NCBI GenBank assembly: GCA_037976565.1
Contig: CP137667.1
Location: forward strand, 4,178,299 to 4,242,298
DNA from: Mesocentrotus franciscanus
Lineage: Eukaryota; Echinodermata; Echinoidea; Camarodonta; Strongylocentrotidae
DNA: 64,000 nt
Direction: 5' to 3'
The notes under the pieces are model-generated. The model did not search any database, was not told where the DNA came from, and saw only the letters and a list, made by a program, of their open reading frames with translations. Shown piece by piece: positions 22,955 through 36,179 of the stretch (positions are counted from its first letter, which is position 1; each line of letters opens with the position of its first letter). The translations under genes were made by a program, and so were the position numbers.

Positions 22955-22995
22955 TTGTCATCGACATCATCGTCATCATCATCATCATCTTGTTT
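22955..22995 (+). repeat. (ATC)n microsatellite
   Basis: A run of ATC/CATCAT units, comparable to the GATGAT run next to the orphan exon at 6056-6072, where the E3-E4 intron of copy C appears to be split. Confidence 0.6.
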
Positions 22996-24229
22996 AATCA
23001 TTGAAGGGAATGGGTTTCTCTTTCAATTTAATGGAAACAGTGAGTACAAAGCGCACATCAATCAATTAAATAATATTTTGGACATTTCAAGATAATTTCT
23101 AGACGAGAAAATCTCGGTGTAATTCCAGTAAGAGGAATTGTGTTCTAGTAGAAAGTCTCCCCTCTGTTAACCACAAGGTACAGGATTCGTATTCCTGCCG
23201 CAGTTGCACTAGCGTTCTTTAGAAAAACATTAATCTACATTTGCAACACATTTACCAGTTGTAGTGAGAGGGTATCTGGTAGCTGTCGGTTGTTGGAGTT
23301 TAAGCCGGGTTATAAGACCCATTTCATTTGGAAGCGCAAAGAGACGTTATATTGTAGTATATAATGGGTTATCTGCTGGCGAGCATACTATTGGCTGCAA
23401 AGTGTCACTAAACAATTCGTTATGATTATGTGCACGAACTTTCAATTTAACAAAAAAAAATTGCACGGTAAAACGCACACAAAAGCGAATAAGACTGCGC
23501 ATCTCGCTTCCTTGCGCGTACCCATTGTTTGCATTGTCTTATTTGGGCGCATTTTAAAGAAGCAAGGGATGAGACAACAAATACCCTCGATTTGATATTG
23601 GTGCGTTAATCGTGTCTTGCCACTCAGAATCAGCGTTTCTATATGTACATATCGAACCCCACTATACGAATGTGTTTTGCGGGATGTCGCGTTTATCGGC
23701 TCTTCACGATTCGAAATAAAGGCCTTGTCTCTGCGCAGCTGCTTGGCGCCGTTTGACCCGGGAAGCAGATTAGCATGGGAAGGTCCGATTTGTATGTGTG
23801 GTTCAAAACAGCTTTGCGTTTATCATCTCTCAGAAACGTGATTCTGGCTGTATGTCATATTCAAAACGCACTTTTTTCGACGTTACAATATGCCCATATC
23901 TAAAGACGTTTGAAAAAGGCTTCGGGTTTATCACCTTAACAAAATTGCCTGAAAGACGTTTGAAACGCTGATTCTAGGCAAAACAAAATGGACAATAATT
24001 CAGAATCTCCCCTCGTGGCATTATATTACGACCTTGGCCTGCGGCATCAGTGAAATATATTATCGCTCAGGAATTCCTGGATTTGTCTGTTCACATATTT
24101 TGTTACATTAAACGCTGGAGCATGCAATGTTTGTATAATGTGAAATGCGCTATACACAATAATTGGTTGTGATTATCATCATTATACTGTTTCCATAATA
24201 CAAACAATCTTATATTAGATTTCACTTAC

Positions 24230-27200
24230 CAAGCTGTTTCCTGACTTTAGGAACAAGTTTTTGTAGAAATCCTTTGCAGTGTTGTATTCCCATTATAGCG
24301 CTATGAAATAGATACAAACAGTCACTCAGTCACTCAAACAAACAAATCCTGAGAGATAAAATGAAATATTTTATTAGCGTCCTCCTCCTATTACTACTAC
24401 TAGATTACGGCGGCAACTACGATAACGTCATAACCTTTTTTATTTTCTTTAATGTAATGTTTAATATCATATTATTTTACTATCCGTCATGTCATCAAAT
24501 ATGGAGAGTTATACAGGTCTGATGTCATTCTCGTCCAGGTTTACGCTCGTCAGGACTACTTATTCTCCAAGTTCCACGTACACGACTCCGGGTGTATGCT
24601 CCACGCCTCTGGAATTACCTCCCTCTATTCTTCGCGACACCGACAAGCTAGAAAACTTTAAGTCAGGCCTCAAAACCCATCCTTTCAAGCAAATATGTAG
24701 TCCATGACTATTGGAGGAGCAGGCGCCTTTGAATGTTTTAAACAGATAAATGGCGCCATACAAGTGTGTGGATCATCATCATCATCATCATGTCGTTAAT
24801 GGTCCATGTCTTAATAAAATAAACTTTTAAAATCATAGAAGGAGAATGATGATGATGATGATTACATAAACCTGATACCTGGCCAATGGAATGCAAACAA
24901 GTAAGTTTGTTCAAGTGGTTTCCATTTCCTTTTTGATAATATAAAACATTTTTCGTTCGTTTAAAGCAATATTTCCATGTCACCCGGTCTACATCGAGTA
25001 AAGGGTTGCTGATTAATTTTTTTTCCGGAAGATGGGTGTATTGGAATTTATTACATTACCTTTGTATTTTGTAGGGGCGACTTTTCAAAATCTTTAATAT
25101 CGTATCGATTAGTAATATTATGTACTGAAATGTAACAAATATATAGATCTAAATTAGTTGGAAGTCAAGAGTAGAAAGAGTTAACTTTTCCCAAATGCTC
25201 TCAAAAAGTTTCTATAACAAATTTAATCGCTTGACCAAAGCTCAGTTTTAAAAGATTGATTATTCAGAACAGTTTGTAAAATATCGTTACCTGTATCTCA
25301 GGATAAAGATGGGACAGTCAATCTTCTCGCTGGAAGTTTCAGAGCGGGATTTGATTCCTCGCTTACCAGCTGTAGATATGAGTCATTTTGAGAGAGAACA
25401 ACAAAAGAGAAACAAGAGTTTAAGAAAAAGAAGAAACACTTTGCCTTGTTACACGTGCCACGATAAACCGCATAAAAGCAAAGCAAAACAAAACACACAA
25501 TAATAAGATACAACATTAAATTAAGATTAGAAAGAATGAAAACATTCACACCCTGACAGCTGCATAAGATGGCATGGGTGTATGTAAGAAAATATAATTG
25601 TGAAAATTATGAATGAAAAAAATTGCTCTTTAAATGATGTCCTACCAATAATCTTAAAATTTTGATGCATCGTGTGCGTGGGTACTGTGCGCGTGTAGTC
25701 ACATCATCCCGATATCTGTGCGCAGTGATTTCCACTGTAAATTACCGCTTCCCTATCATTTTCATGGTTCTGAAACCCCACAACTAACAATTACTGTTAA
25801 ATAATGCAAAGCTACCCTCTTCGAATAATACTTATATACATGTAGGTCCTTTCCCAAAGGCAATCTTATGACTGAAATATAATGAGGGAAAAAAACACTG
25901 GCAAAATGTTACTTCATAAAGGATTTTTCAGATATGGCGTGGCAAAACACGTTCAATACTCACTGATCTCAGCTATCACCTCTGGAACTCCAGAATCGGA
26001 CAAATCGACTTTTCCACATGTTTCAAATGTAGTTACGTAATTACTTAGTCTGGCAGGGTCTCGGAATAAAGTTTCGCCTCCAGACGACGCCTCATCCTTC
26101 TCAACATAGACTTGTTCCCAGCCACCTAAACGTTAAAATGACAAATGTATGCATGAATTTTGGTCCCAACATTTCAGCTATTTCTTGTCATATTATAAAT
26201 ATGGGAGCATTTGAAGAAGAATTATATTCACATGTCTCTGGAGACTTCTGTTCTGTGATATTCGTTCACACTAACCTGAACACCACCTCCCACCCCCAGG
26301 TATCAAATTATATTATTCCTCACCTTTATCCTTAACTTAATCTTCGCGTTAACTCTTTAACCCTAATAAAGCCGGGCTATTTGAGTTCTTAATACGGCCG
26401 GGGGGGGCACTATGGCCCCCTAAGATCTCGGCCGTGAAACGGCCGATCGCCGCGAAAATTTGCATGCATGTCAAGTGAAGTGTAAAGAATACTATAGCTT
26501 TTTTCAATTTTTTTTTGAAAAAATTACTCATTTGCATATTTATGGTAAATTATGCAAATAAGGTCAAAAATTCATATTTTTACCCATAAATCATATATTC
26601 TTCATATTTAAGCTTTCTTTTCCACTACATATATTTGTTAGACCATTTGGAATAATAATACGAAAAAAATTTGGAAAGCTAGGTTATTCCTTATGTTATC
26701 TCTTGTTTTGATAATTTCTTATGTATTTCATTGTTTTTTTAACTTATGTATTTCATTGTTTTTGTTGTTTTATTTCATTTCTAACTATAATTTTACTATT
26801 TTGACCCCAAAAACAAACTCCTAAACTTTAAACAAGACCAAATAACAAATGTTTTATCTCTTTTTAGGAAAAATTATATTTCCATATATTTTGTACACAA
26901 ATCACGAAAATGAGCCGACATGTAAAGACAAAAGGTCACGTGACTTTGTAACGCTAGGTCCGATTTTCTAAAAAATTGTTTTAAAAGATGCGCAAGACTC
27001 GAAAGAATAAAGTCATGAAGCGGCGGGGCGTCATCCGTATGCGTTCCCGAACAATCAGAAAAATCGCGGAGGGGGCATGATGCCCCCGGCCTTATTAGGG
27101 TTAACATGTCATCCAAATTGTCTCTCTCACGTGGCATTTACTTGGCATTTACCACAGTACAGTGGTACAGTAAATGGAAACACCCTATTTAAACTAAGGG

Positions 27201-30200
27201 GTTCGAGAACATTCAAATGTTTTCATTGCAAAATAATATGTGAAAAGCGTTGTCATGTATCTAATCAAGACCGGAAATGGGAAATTTCGAATAGCTTCTC
27301 TGTTCCACAAAGCAATCAATTTTTTTCTGATTGATATATTTCTTTGCTTTGCCGATCTGAACGGACGGTGTCAATCGTCACTTAGACAAACAAACAAGTT
27401 AATCAATTAACACTTCAGTTCCCTGTACCTTTGAATGCAAAGTGAAGAGAGTTGAGAAAGCTACTCTTGCCGGAACCCCGGACACCGAAGACGCCTAGTC
27501 GAACCTTTGAAGGTCTTTTGAATCCATCACCTGCATCTTTGACTGTCCATTGACCCGGTCTGTAGTCTCGAATCTTCTCACGGAGCTGTAGAATTTCAGC
27601 TGATGTTTTGATGATTGAAATTTGACAAGAAATTGAGCGCCATGTAATAAGAGCAATGAATATATAGTTGATTCAATCATATCACTTTGAACTCCCTCTT
27701 TCTCTCGCTCTCTTCTTTCTACATTGGTATTTCGTGATATGTATATATATTTTAAAATACCGTTTAATCATTAGAGTATGATTAATCATAGTAAAAAAAG
27801 ATTAACAGAATACGAGCTTTAGAAAATTCCCTTAAAATCCTTTTAAACCACACATGCCGCGAGCACAAACCTAAATTGTGCTTGTTATAATGTTGAAAGC
27901 AAATTAAATAAATCAGTTTGTTCGTCTAACAATATCATATTTGATATTGTTTTTTTCTCTTTATGCAATCAAGTAATTTAACGAAAGTCATGAAATGCCT
28001 AAACATGTTAGCTTATTTATTTTGTTCTATCAATTTCTATTTCTGCATAAACAACTTAAACCATACTATAGTATAGAACATTTGTACTTGAACCAATTTA
28101 CCATATGCCAAAACTTACCTAGCGATTTCACATCACAGGTTTGTTGTATTTTTCTATTTTGTGTTCATCACGTTTTTTAATATTTTTTTTTAGTGAATGC
28201 TATTTCCTGAATTTTACTGCTTTGAGTGCTCACATGGACTCCCCCAATCAAACAAAAAAACACAGCAGTTTATGCTGAGAGAGTTACCATGTTTAATAAA
28301 TAAATGAAATTAAACGAAATGGCAGTAATAGATTGAATGTTTTTGTACATGCTTTCCGTACTTATACTAAATATAAAATTATACAGTGTGTAATTGCAAG
28401 AATGGGCATGAAAGATATGATACTAACCTGTCCATGAATTATTTCTGTACCACGCGACTCCAAAGGGAGACAGTAGCACGGCAAGCATGACTGTTCCTTT
28501 AAACACTGTTTCATTCACTGGATTTATTCGTGAACTATACAAAACTTTGAAGGAGGACGAGTAAGAGAGGAAGAAGAATAAGAATAAACTCAACAAATAA
28601 GCCCTACATTAGGCAGGCAGAAAACGTTCCAGGAGTAAGATTATATTTGTTTCTTTCATTTTGACCGAATTGTTGATCCATGGGAGGGCATATTCCCCCT
28701 TTAAAGCTAAATCTTATTAAATAAGGAGGAGCAATGTCATGTACCCTCTAATTGCGCAATCGCCCCCTCCCCCTTTTTAGACAATATAGCCGAAGTGGTT
28801 AGAGCCCCTTATTTAGTTGTTTGTTCGTTTGCTTGTCACGGGACTTTGAAGGACATAACAAGCACATTAATAATATGATGATGTATATATCTATAGAATA
28901 TGGTGTCTTTATTACACACTTCATTTTGAATGGCAAAGCTTGGCAACGGGAATATGAACATAAATTTGAGCCTATATTCTTTATTATTTATTAGCCTGAA
29001 TTATTTTGCTATCAAATGGCCCTTGAGGCCATGAGTCAAATTGAATTAAAACTTACAAAAGTTGATGTAGACGTAAATAAAAACCTAAACACGCACACAC
29101 ACTCAAGAAACATATAAAAACGTACGATGCCGACGATTATGCTACTACTGCTACTACTTCTACTACTACTTCCACCACCATCACCAACACAACTACAACT
29201 TATAATATTAATTATACAAAAAGATAATGACAACAACAACAAAAACAAGACAACAAAAAAGCAAAGAAGAAGTAGAACGAGAAAGAGAAGAAAAAGTAGA
29301 AGTAGAAGGATTTATCTGATTTAAATCGCAATTTATATTTGTTATATCATATCGAATATTTGCCAGTTTTCGATCGGTAAATTGAAGCAGGGCGCAGTGC
29401 ATTACATAAAACCTGTTGGTGGTAATAGTGTAGATCTTTTCTAGTGACTTATAGTTACCCGAATACGTTGTAATAATTATAAGAAAGGGGTTACACATAG
29501 TGAAGATGACTTGAGTCCAATATTTGTTCGTTGTTGAAAGTATTTATTTTTCATCAATGAACCAAATTAAAAATAATAGAGAAAAAACATTATGTTACAT
29601 TAAAAAAATAATAAATAAAAAATAAAAAACATAATAATTACAAACAATACATTTAATAGCAACAACGACAAAAATATTACAGGTCATAACATTGAATGAA
29701 AATGAAAATAAAAATGTTCTCCCCCCCCGCTCACCCTGCTCAAAAAATACCAAGCTTTAAAAACAAACCTATTCCAAAACTGCTACATGACATGCACTAT
29801 ACTTGCCAATTTTCCTTTTTTGCAGGTGAAGAATTACCTAAAAGTGCCAACTTGTTTTTTTCTAATTTATCTTGTTCAATCTGATTTATCACATTTGGTT
29901 GGTGGTATTTTCCATTTCCTATTTAGAAACAGTGAATATTTTACTAATATTAGTTCGTAAATCACTAACTGTCCTTTTCCTCTATCGGGTAAATCTATTC
30001 TGAATTGTATCTTTTCCCAGTTTAATCGTCGCAAATTAACAAAATCAAAGAAAGTACTGCCACTTTTCAATACTTTCCGATTGAATTTACACGTATAAAT
30101 ATATGCCTATAACTTTCTTCTTCTTTACAGAATGAACATAAAGTAGTATCAATAAACATAAATTTATATAAGTGAGAATTTGTATACTCAGTTCCGTGCA

Positions 30201-33200
30201 ATAACTTAAATTTGAATTCCCTCAAAATACTGCTCAAAGTACTTCATCTGGGCGTTCTTTTTTAGAAAAAGCACAATTTAATATGTATCATTTTTTTTAT
30301 TTTATCTCTCACCAGCCACTGATCCCTTATTCTGTGTATACATTTTTTGAAATAATTGTGTCCAAAAATATTTGTATCCTATTAGCTAAATCTGTACTTT
30401 CTATATTCCGCTTCCAACTTGGAGGAAGTGCTCTTATTTTGTTTTTCAAAAGATCTACATTATCCAAAACTTTAATAAAAAAGTAGGTCCCTGACTTCAA
30501 TTCCCCATTACTATCAATTATATAATTATGTTTTAATCAAAAAATATTTTTCACTTCAACTTGTTATCATAAATACATTTTTCATCAATTCGAATAAGCT
30601 TATTATTTAAAAAATATATATTTTGCTATATAGCTATAATTTCCTCTAAACTACATCGTTTTTTCCCATGTTTGAAGAGGTTCATCTGATTGGTAGTAAT
30701 TCCATATAATGAATGTTCATTGTTTCACAATCAAAAAGGTCGTTTAACCTGTGAGACTTTCGCGTACTCGTTGCTGCAGGCATCATCAGAATGACGTTTT
30801 ATCATTACTTGATGGGGGTAGTACGACAGTCCGAGAGAATCGGAATGTACAGTGATGATATGTTAAACTGGCCCATGTCGCGGTTCAGCAGATGGATCAG
30901 GGAGGCGGTGCATTACCAGAAAGAACGCGACCCTGTCATGAACCGTGACATTGGCCAGTTTAATATCCCTTTTGTAATATTCAATGTTCTTCCCAAACAT
31001 TGAGTATGATGTACTGCCCCACTCTGGCAAGAGGAAACAATCGACAGAATTGTTTATTTCTTATAAATGTGCAAATAGTGTCTGCCATATGCACTGTCAT
31101 CATTGCAATATCATAACTTCAACAATTAAGACTATCCCGATAAGGGTATTTATATTCCAAATTTGACTTTAAACAGTGCCCCTGTGGCTTAATCACATTT
31201 CGAAAGCATCGATAATGAAATATCGTTACTGAACACCGATTACAAAATCTTAGCAAAAAGTGTTTTGTAAAAGAATGAAATATGTTATAGATAAATTGGT
31301 CTCTTTTGATCAGTCAGATTATTTGAAGGTTCAGCTATCCAAAATTTGCGTTGAATATTGTGAATCTGGTAATTCTCCTAGTATCTTTGTTTTTCTTGAT
31401 TAAAAAAAAAAAGCTTTCGATCTGGTTAGTAATGATTTTTTGTTTCAGTTATTATTTAAGTTGAATTTTGAAGAATCATCCAGTGGCTGGATAATGGTAA
31501 TTTAAACTAATGCGATGGGAAGGGTTATACACTATAAACAATTGTTGGGTGTCTAAACGAATCAAATAAGTCGGGGAATTAGACAAGGCGGCTTTCTATA
31601 CCTTTTTATTCTTGTTGTTGAAGTAATAGCCTTGAAAATCATGAAAAAAATAATGATATACGTGGTACTTCTATCAGTATCAGTTCTCTAAATACTAATG
31701 CTTCGAAAGTTTTTTTTTTCTGAAAGTGTTGAATCCGCAAATATTAAGTAGAAAAAATAAGAAGACGTGGGCACTATACCGGGCCGACTTTAAATGTTAT
31801 GAAACAAAAACAATACTAAACTCAACTCATTCAGAATTCATTAAAGACTTAAAATGGAATGATGAACCAGTCAAGTATCTGGGCATCTACCTCACTAAGG
31901 ATAACAAAGAGTTGGTTCTACTGAACTGGGCTATAAAACTTGAAAAAGTAAAATCAATCATTCATTTTTGGAGAAAAAAAGAAATGTTACTATTTATGTT
32001 ACAGTTGATATTATTAAATTGTTAATAATTTAACAGTTTGTGCACGTTGCTTCTGTATTTACCAAATCCTACGAAACTGATTGTTGATATGAATAAATTG
32101 ATTTATAACGTTTTTTGGAACTTGAAAAGAAATAAGGTCAAAAGGTATGTCTTAATAAGTACAGCTAAAAATGCAGGCCTAGGTATGGTAGATTTACATT
32201 CCAAAGTTCAATCCCTGTATGTGGCATGGTTTACAAGGCTCTTTGAAAATAACCATGATGCACCTTAGAAATTCATGTTAACAAATTTGATTTAAAAAAT
32301 AAGTCCCTTGTGTTTGATGTTAAAAAAGGTTGTTGTGGTAAAGATTTGTTGATACCATGTTAAAAAACACAAAATGCCTGATTTTTATGTTAATTTGCTT
32401 GTATCCTGGAGTGAACTTAGAAACTTAAAAAAAATGTTCGAAATGAAGTTTTATGGTACAATAGGGGTACAAAATCAGGGTTCGCCTCTGCCATTAGCGA
32501 CAATTGGCAACATTTGAGCGAATGTTTGCGAAAGTGTTTGCGAAAGTGTTTAAGAAAGTCAGTTAGCTACTAAAAGCGACTGTAAGCAAATGTTAGCAAC
32601 AGTGTTTGCAAAAATTAGCAACTATTTGCCAATCCTTTGCCTCTACTTGTGAATGTTTGGGACCTTTTTAATACTAACTCCTGGTAAAGTACCAGGCGAA
32701 TCTATGGACCCAACCCTATAAAAATGGTGAGCAACCTTCCCCAGCATCCAGATTTATATAGGAACCAGTATATTAGTTGCTAGCCTTGGCGAATCAAAAA
32801 GAACATCAGCGACACCGTCTTGCAAACGCTTGCAACTGTTTGCGAAAAATACATTCGTAAAGAAATTTTGAACATGTTCAAAATTTCTTTGCGACAAGGA
32901 AAACTGTTTGCGATGATGAAAACTGTTTGCGAACTTTTTTGCAACCATGTACGAACCCTGGCGAAACCCCAAATTCGCTACGTTCGCTTATTTTTCGAAT
33001 TTAAGAAAGAAATTTAAGAAATCTTTTTGTATTAGTGCATTGAGAAGAAAAATGTTACCTTCCTATAGATTTTGACTGGAAAAAGATATTGAAATTCAAA
33101 TTTAAAGTAATAAAAACAAACATGAAGTGAAGCATTTCACCTTATATATTTACCTTCAGATATAGTTTTTGTAAACGGAAAATTGTAAGTGAAAATTTGT

Positions 33201-35928
33201 GTGCTTTTTGCAAAACAACAAAATCATTTGTTCATGTTTTTTTAGAATGCCTAAAGGTAACATTATACTGGAAACGCATTGTTGCATTTATTCACCGCAA
33301 CTTTAAACATTCATCGATATTAAATGAAAAACAATTTGATTATTTGTATATACTCTAATTGCTCAAATACAAAGTATATAAATAAAGTCATTACATACGC
33401 ACAATACGCAATATATAAAATGTATATGTTAAATTACTTTTACGTGAAAATATACAAAAGCTTTTCGATATGGCCCCTTTTTGGAAAAACGAACTGTATT
33501 TAAATAAAATCACATTATCAAATGCTCTCCTACGCTTTACTCCGGTATTTTAAATGATTATAATGTTTTTCTTTCCTTTTTTCAATTAAAAGTTAATGAT
33601 TATAAATTACATATGTGGTTCCTCTTAATGTTGTTATTGTTGGTGAATGTGTTTATAATCATTTTACAAATCCTTTTAATGTTGTTAATGTCTTTTTGAA
33701 TTGTACAATTATTGAATAAGTTACCCGAATGGTGTGAAATTTCCCAGAAGAACACATGTTTATGTTTTTTTTCCAAAAAAATCTAAATGAAATTACAGAA
33801 ACAGATCAGTGACGGTACGAGAAAACAAAACCGATGAAGGGTGTAAAAGAATTTCTGAAGTGGCAATTTATCAAATTAAAACTGAAAACGGCGTTATCTA
33901 CCATAGGAGCAGTATACACCATTTTTCTTTTCATGAGTCTAAACGCTGCACTCTTGGGCCCTCCAGAGCCTAAAAGTGTGTTGCAGTCTTTAGTCAGTAT
34001 TTGCTATACATGTTGTTTTTGTTGCACTTTTTCAGATTTTCCGGGGGGACGTGTCACCCCCCACCCCGTCCCCTCCCGGGATCTCCGCCCCTGCCCGACA
34101 GAATGCAAACATTAATGTGGTTGGATTTCCATGTGTATTTTTGTGAAATGGCCTGACCGGAATACTCCACAGGGAGCAGAGCATGTTCACTGTCATGTGC
34201 GGATTAGCAGTTGAATGCAATGACAAGGGAATGATTTATTAAGATAAACAAAGTCAAAGACGTACATTGTTATCCAACAAGAAAGTCAAATTAATTTCAC
34301 CTATCAAATCCCCAAACCGCTACGGCACATAAATCAATTATACATAATTACCCTGACGTATTGAACTATCTGCACTTGGATAAATTGAATGGTTACTCAG
34401 AGTTTGCATACAAAGGAGCAGTGAAAAGAATGCTGCTCTCCCAATATACCGTGTGAGTCAAAAAAAAAGGTTACACTCAGAAAATTGTCATTTATTTTAA
34501 AAGTCAGCTATGAACGAAAGGTTATCATACACGTTTTGAAAGATTGTTATATCCCGAATCGTTTGGTATCATTTTTGTGTGGTATGTGTTCACGCTTGGA
34601 TGCACAGGAGGCATCGTTTGCGAGAGTGCAAAAGTATTAAAGTGAGAGAATGAATTGAATGTATCAAATGAGATGCATATGCTTTTTTTCAGAAGCAAAG
34701 TCACACACACACACACATAAGGAAAACACACACACGCACACACACACACACACTCAGATAGCACATTTAGATGCAGACTGACCGAGTCCTTTGGGAGAAA
34801 CAATTCACTGTGATGTTAATGCACCAAACTTTCATTATGGCCTTATGATTGAACTTAAATTCCATTTTGATATTAAATGGGAAATTTGCGATTTTCATGA
34901 AATGTTCATTACGTAATAATGACTTGGCTGCGTGTATTTGTCATTTATCTGAGTGTGCGAGTGCGCTAAAGTGTATTTGTGTGTGTGAGTGTGTGTGTGT
35001 GACTGACTGAGTGTAACTCTGTGTGTGTTTTGACTGTGTGGCATGATTAATTTTCTTAGGGATGTTATTTGGATCTGCAAAGACCGAACTAACACCTAAA
35101 TCCCAAATGTTTTATTCAAACATCACATAGGCATGACTTTGGCGCAAGTCAATTTTTGCACTCTCTTAAACAATGTCTCCTGTTCATCCAAGCGTGACCA
35201 CATACCACACAAAAATGATACCAAATGATATGGAATAAAACACTCTTTCATAATATGTATAATAATTTACTGTTCATAAATGTTTTTAAAAATAATTAGA
35301 AATTTTATAGGTGGAAGCTTTTTTTTTTTATTCACACTGTACAATTTAATCATGATTGTTTATGCTTGCTTAGCAACGATATGTACAATCATCGGTAACT
35401 CCTTCTCACTTCGCACCACCCCTCTCCCTCGCTCTATCTCTATTTGCCTCTGTCTCTCTTTCTCTCCCAATCGCTCTTCAGTCTAATATTCTTCTCTTTG
35501 TTTTGATGTAGGCCTACCTCTGCATCATCACGAACCCTCTAATGTACGTATTTTGCTCGTACTTGATTGTCAGGGCTCACAAGGCATCCATGCTAAAAGT
35601 CACCGTGGGCTCTGAATATCTTTGCATTACTGATGGCTATGCCCAGAACGAATTGGCAACAAAAAGATCTTGAATTTACAAAACAAATGGTCATATTGTA
35701 GCAAAAATTGTATACGAAAGTAGGAAAAAATATCTTACATTGTAATATATTTCAAACATATAAAACACACCAGTCTTTGGAAGTGATTTAAAATTCTATT
35801 TTGTTCATGATTTAAACGCGCCAACCCTGGTATGAGGAAGAAGTGGGTTACTCACGCGTTATAATGGTGCCCAGCAAGGAAAGCACGATCGACCCAATGA
35901 ACAGCCTTTTCACGATATTTTTTTCCAT
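24230..35928 (-). CDS. IFI44-like GTPase copy C, six exons
   Basis: Exons in order: E0 35856-35928 (MEKNIVKRLFIGSIVLSLLG, one membrane-anchor-like segment); E0b 28428-28517 (VFKGTVMLAVLLSPFGVAWY, second hydrophobic segment); E1 27429-27599 (LGVFGVRGSGKSSFLNSL, Walker A intact); E2 25964-26125 (GWEQVYVEKDEASSGGE, TTFETCGKVD); E2b 25291-25369 (GKRGIKSRSETSSEK, IDCPIFILRY); E3 24230-24300 (GIQHCKGFLQKLVPK). All junctions use AG/GT and the phases fit (1,1,1,1,2,1). The G3 motif is ETCG instead of DxxG, so hydrolysis or Mg binding is suspect. The E0-E0b intron is 7.3 kb and holds LINE and hAT-like pieces; a piggyBac-type MITE sits between E1 and E2. The next exon (E4) is expected near 22.9 kb but is found only at 5724-6036, so the gene may be broken. 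Confidence 0.7.
26361..27100. mobile_element. piggyBac-type MITE, 740 bp
   Basis: Flanked by TTAA (26357-26360 and 27101-27104). Ends are CCCTAATAAAGCCGGGC and, inverted, CCCTAATAAGGCCGGGG. TTAA targets and CCC-starting ends define piggyBac-like elements. The same intron in copy B (near 47305, ACACTTTACATGCC) and copy D (near 2507) lacks the insert. No transposase. The 87-codon minus frame inside is not considered a gene. Confidence 0.87.
28690..29330. repeat. Intron segment shared by three sites (copy 1 of 3)
   Basis: This matches 49130-49800 and 51400-52117: the phrases GCCATGAGTCAAAT, ACACACTCAAGAAACATAT and a run of GAT/ACTACT then GAAGAAG low complexity occur in the same order. It lies in the E0-E0b intron of copy C, as 51400-52117 does in copy B. 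Confidence 0.65.
29720..30620 (-). mobile_element. Tx1/L1-type LINE, ORF2 C-terminal fragment, minus strand
   Basis: Minus-strand translation gives LREFKFKLLHGTEYTNSHLY, then TTLCSFCKEEESYRHIFTC. This is the LxxFxxKxLHxxxxTN ... CxFC ... HLFxxC block at the ORF2 C-terminus of L1/Tx1 elements. Upstream (30300-30480) reads IRALPPSWKRNIES. Interrupted by stops; only a fragment. Confidence 0.7.
30791..31003 (+). pseudogene. Fragment of a retroelement C-terminus (Penelope-like?)
   Basis: The frame contains SRWIREAVHYQKERDPVMNR followed by DIGQFNIP. The pattern R-x-IxEAxxIxKxxxxxMNRDxGxxxL is one I associate with C-terminal tails of Penelope-like or related retroelement polyproteins in marine invertebrates. 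The rest of the element is absent. Family attribution is tentative. Confidence 0.35.
31190..33560 (+). mobile_element. Tx1/L1-type LINE, truncated ORF2
   Basis: Starts inside the reverse transcriptase (SLLNTDYKILAKS), then FDLVSNDFLFQLLFKLNF, RGIRQGGFLYLFILVVEVI, VKYLGIYLTKDN, LLNWAIKLEKVKSIIHFW, LPNPTKLIVDMNKLIYNVFW and GLGMVDLHSKVQSLYVAW. The C-terminal zinc-like block (CVLFAK, HLFMFF near 33230) follows a nested repeat at 32479-32957. Multiple frameshifts. It lacks ORF1, the endonuclease and the first RT blocks. It is in the E0-E0b intron of copy C, opposite to gene direction. Confidence 0.8.
32479..32957. mobile_element. TTTGCGAA-rich nonautonomous element nested in the LINE
   Basis: Ends GGGTTCGCC at left and ACGAACCC at right are inverted. 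Inside are many GTTTGCGAAAGTG-type and complementary TTCGCAAAC-type words. The LINE reading frame resumes on the right (near 33040). No clear target duplication. Confidence 0.5.
33940..34093 (+). repeat. Fragment of the hAT-type MITE seen whole at 52877-53215
   Basis: This matches 53040-53215: the stretch AGTCTAAACGCTGCACTC, TTGGGCCCTCCAGAGCC and the end CTCCGCCCCTG. The left half is missing or diverged. Confidence 0.65.
34535..35255. repeat. ~0.7-kb foldback with ~100-bp arms and CA/GT microsatellites
   Basis: Left arm 34535-34634 (TTTGGTATCATTTTTGTGTG, CACGCTTGGATG) is the reverse complement of about 35153-35255 with some mismatches. A (CA)n tract at 34703-34754 lies on one side and a (GT)n tract at 34976-35001 on the other, so the microsatellites could also pair. 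It lies in the copy C first intron. Confidence 0.7.
35280..35850 (+). pseudogene. GPCR-like exon fragments, copy 1
   Basis: Plus-strand text gives LIMIVYACLATICTIIGNSF (a TM1-like helix ending in GN) at 35345-35405 and, after an AG acceptor at about 35511, AYLCIITNPLMYVFCSYLIV, which carries the TM7 NPxxY motif. Helices 2-6 are not present between them, so this is a shuffled remnant and not a working receptor. The unit is duplicated at 36180-36780. Confidence 0.5.
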
Positions 35929-36150
35929 CTCCTCCTTTATAGCTGACGATTCTCATTAAGGGTCAAGAAGACACGTTCAATTAACGTTTGCGTTTCATTT
36001 GAGAAGTGCAGAATAGACCGATATACAAGCTCTGTCTAGGCGAATAATCCCCGTCAACAAAATGGCTACCATACTACTTGTTGCTATGTGATCGCGGATT
36101 CCCAACAGCTAGTTGACGTAATGCCTCACGATAGGTTGAAACTGTTTTCA
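35929..36150 (-). promoter_or_regulatory. Upstream region of copy C first exon
   Basis: This aligns with 36802-37027 and 52188-52410, sharing the CTCCTCCTTTATA 5' leader, GGGTCAAGAAGAC, ATAGACCGATATACAAG and CCCGTCAACAAA. The kB-type site found in the other two copies is degraded here (CGGATTCCCA near 36095). No TATA box at a convincing distance. Confidence 0.5.
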
Positions 36151-36179
36151 CCTATCCATCCAATCCCCGCTACGGCACA

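Noticed and set aside
26874..27137. 87-codon minus-strand frame
   Set aside because: It sits inside the piggyBac-type MITE and extends over its end; no homology to transposase.
29127..29324. Lys/Arg-rich and Leu-rich frames (also 49513-49740, 51110-51295, 51899-52117)
   Set aside because: They are translations of GAAGAAG and ACTACT low-complexity runs in the duplicated intron segment.
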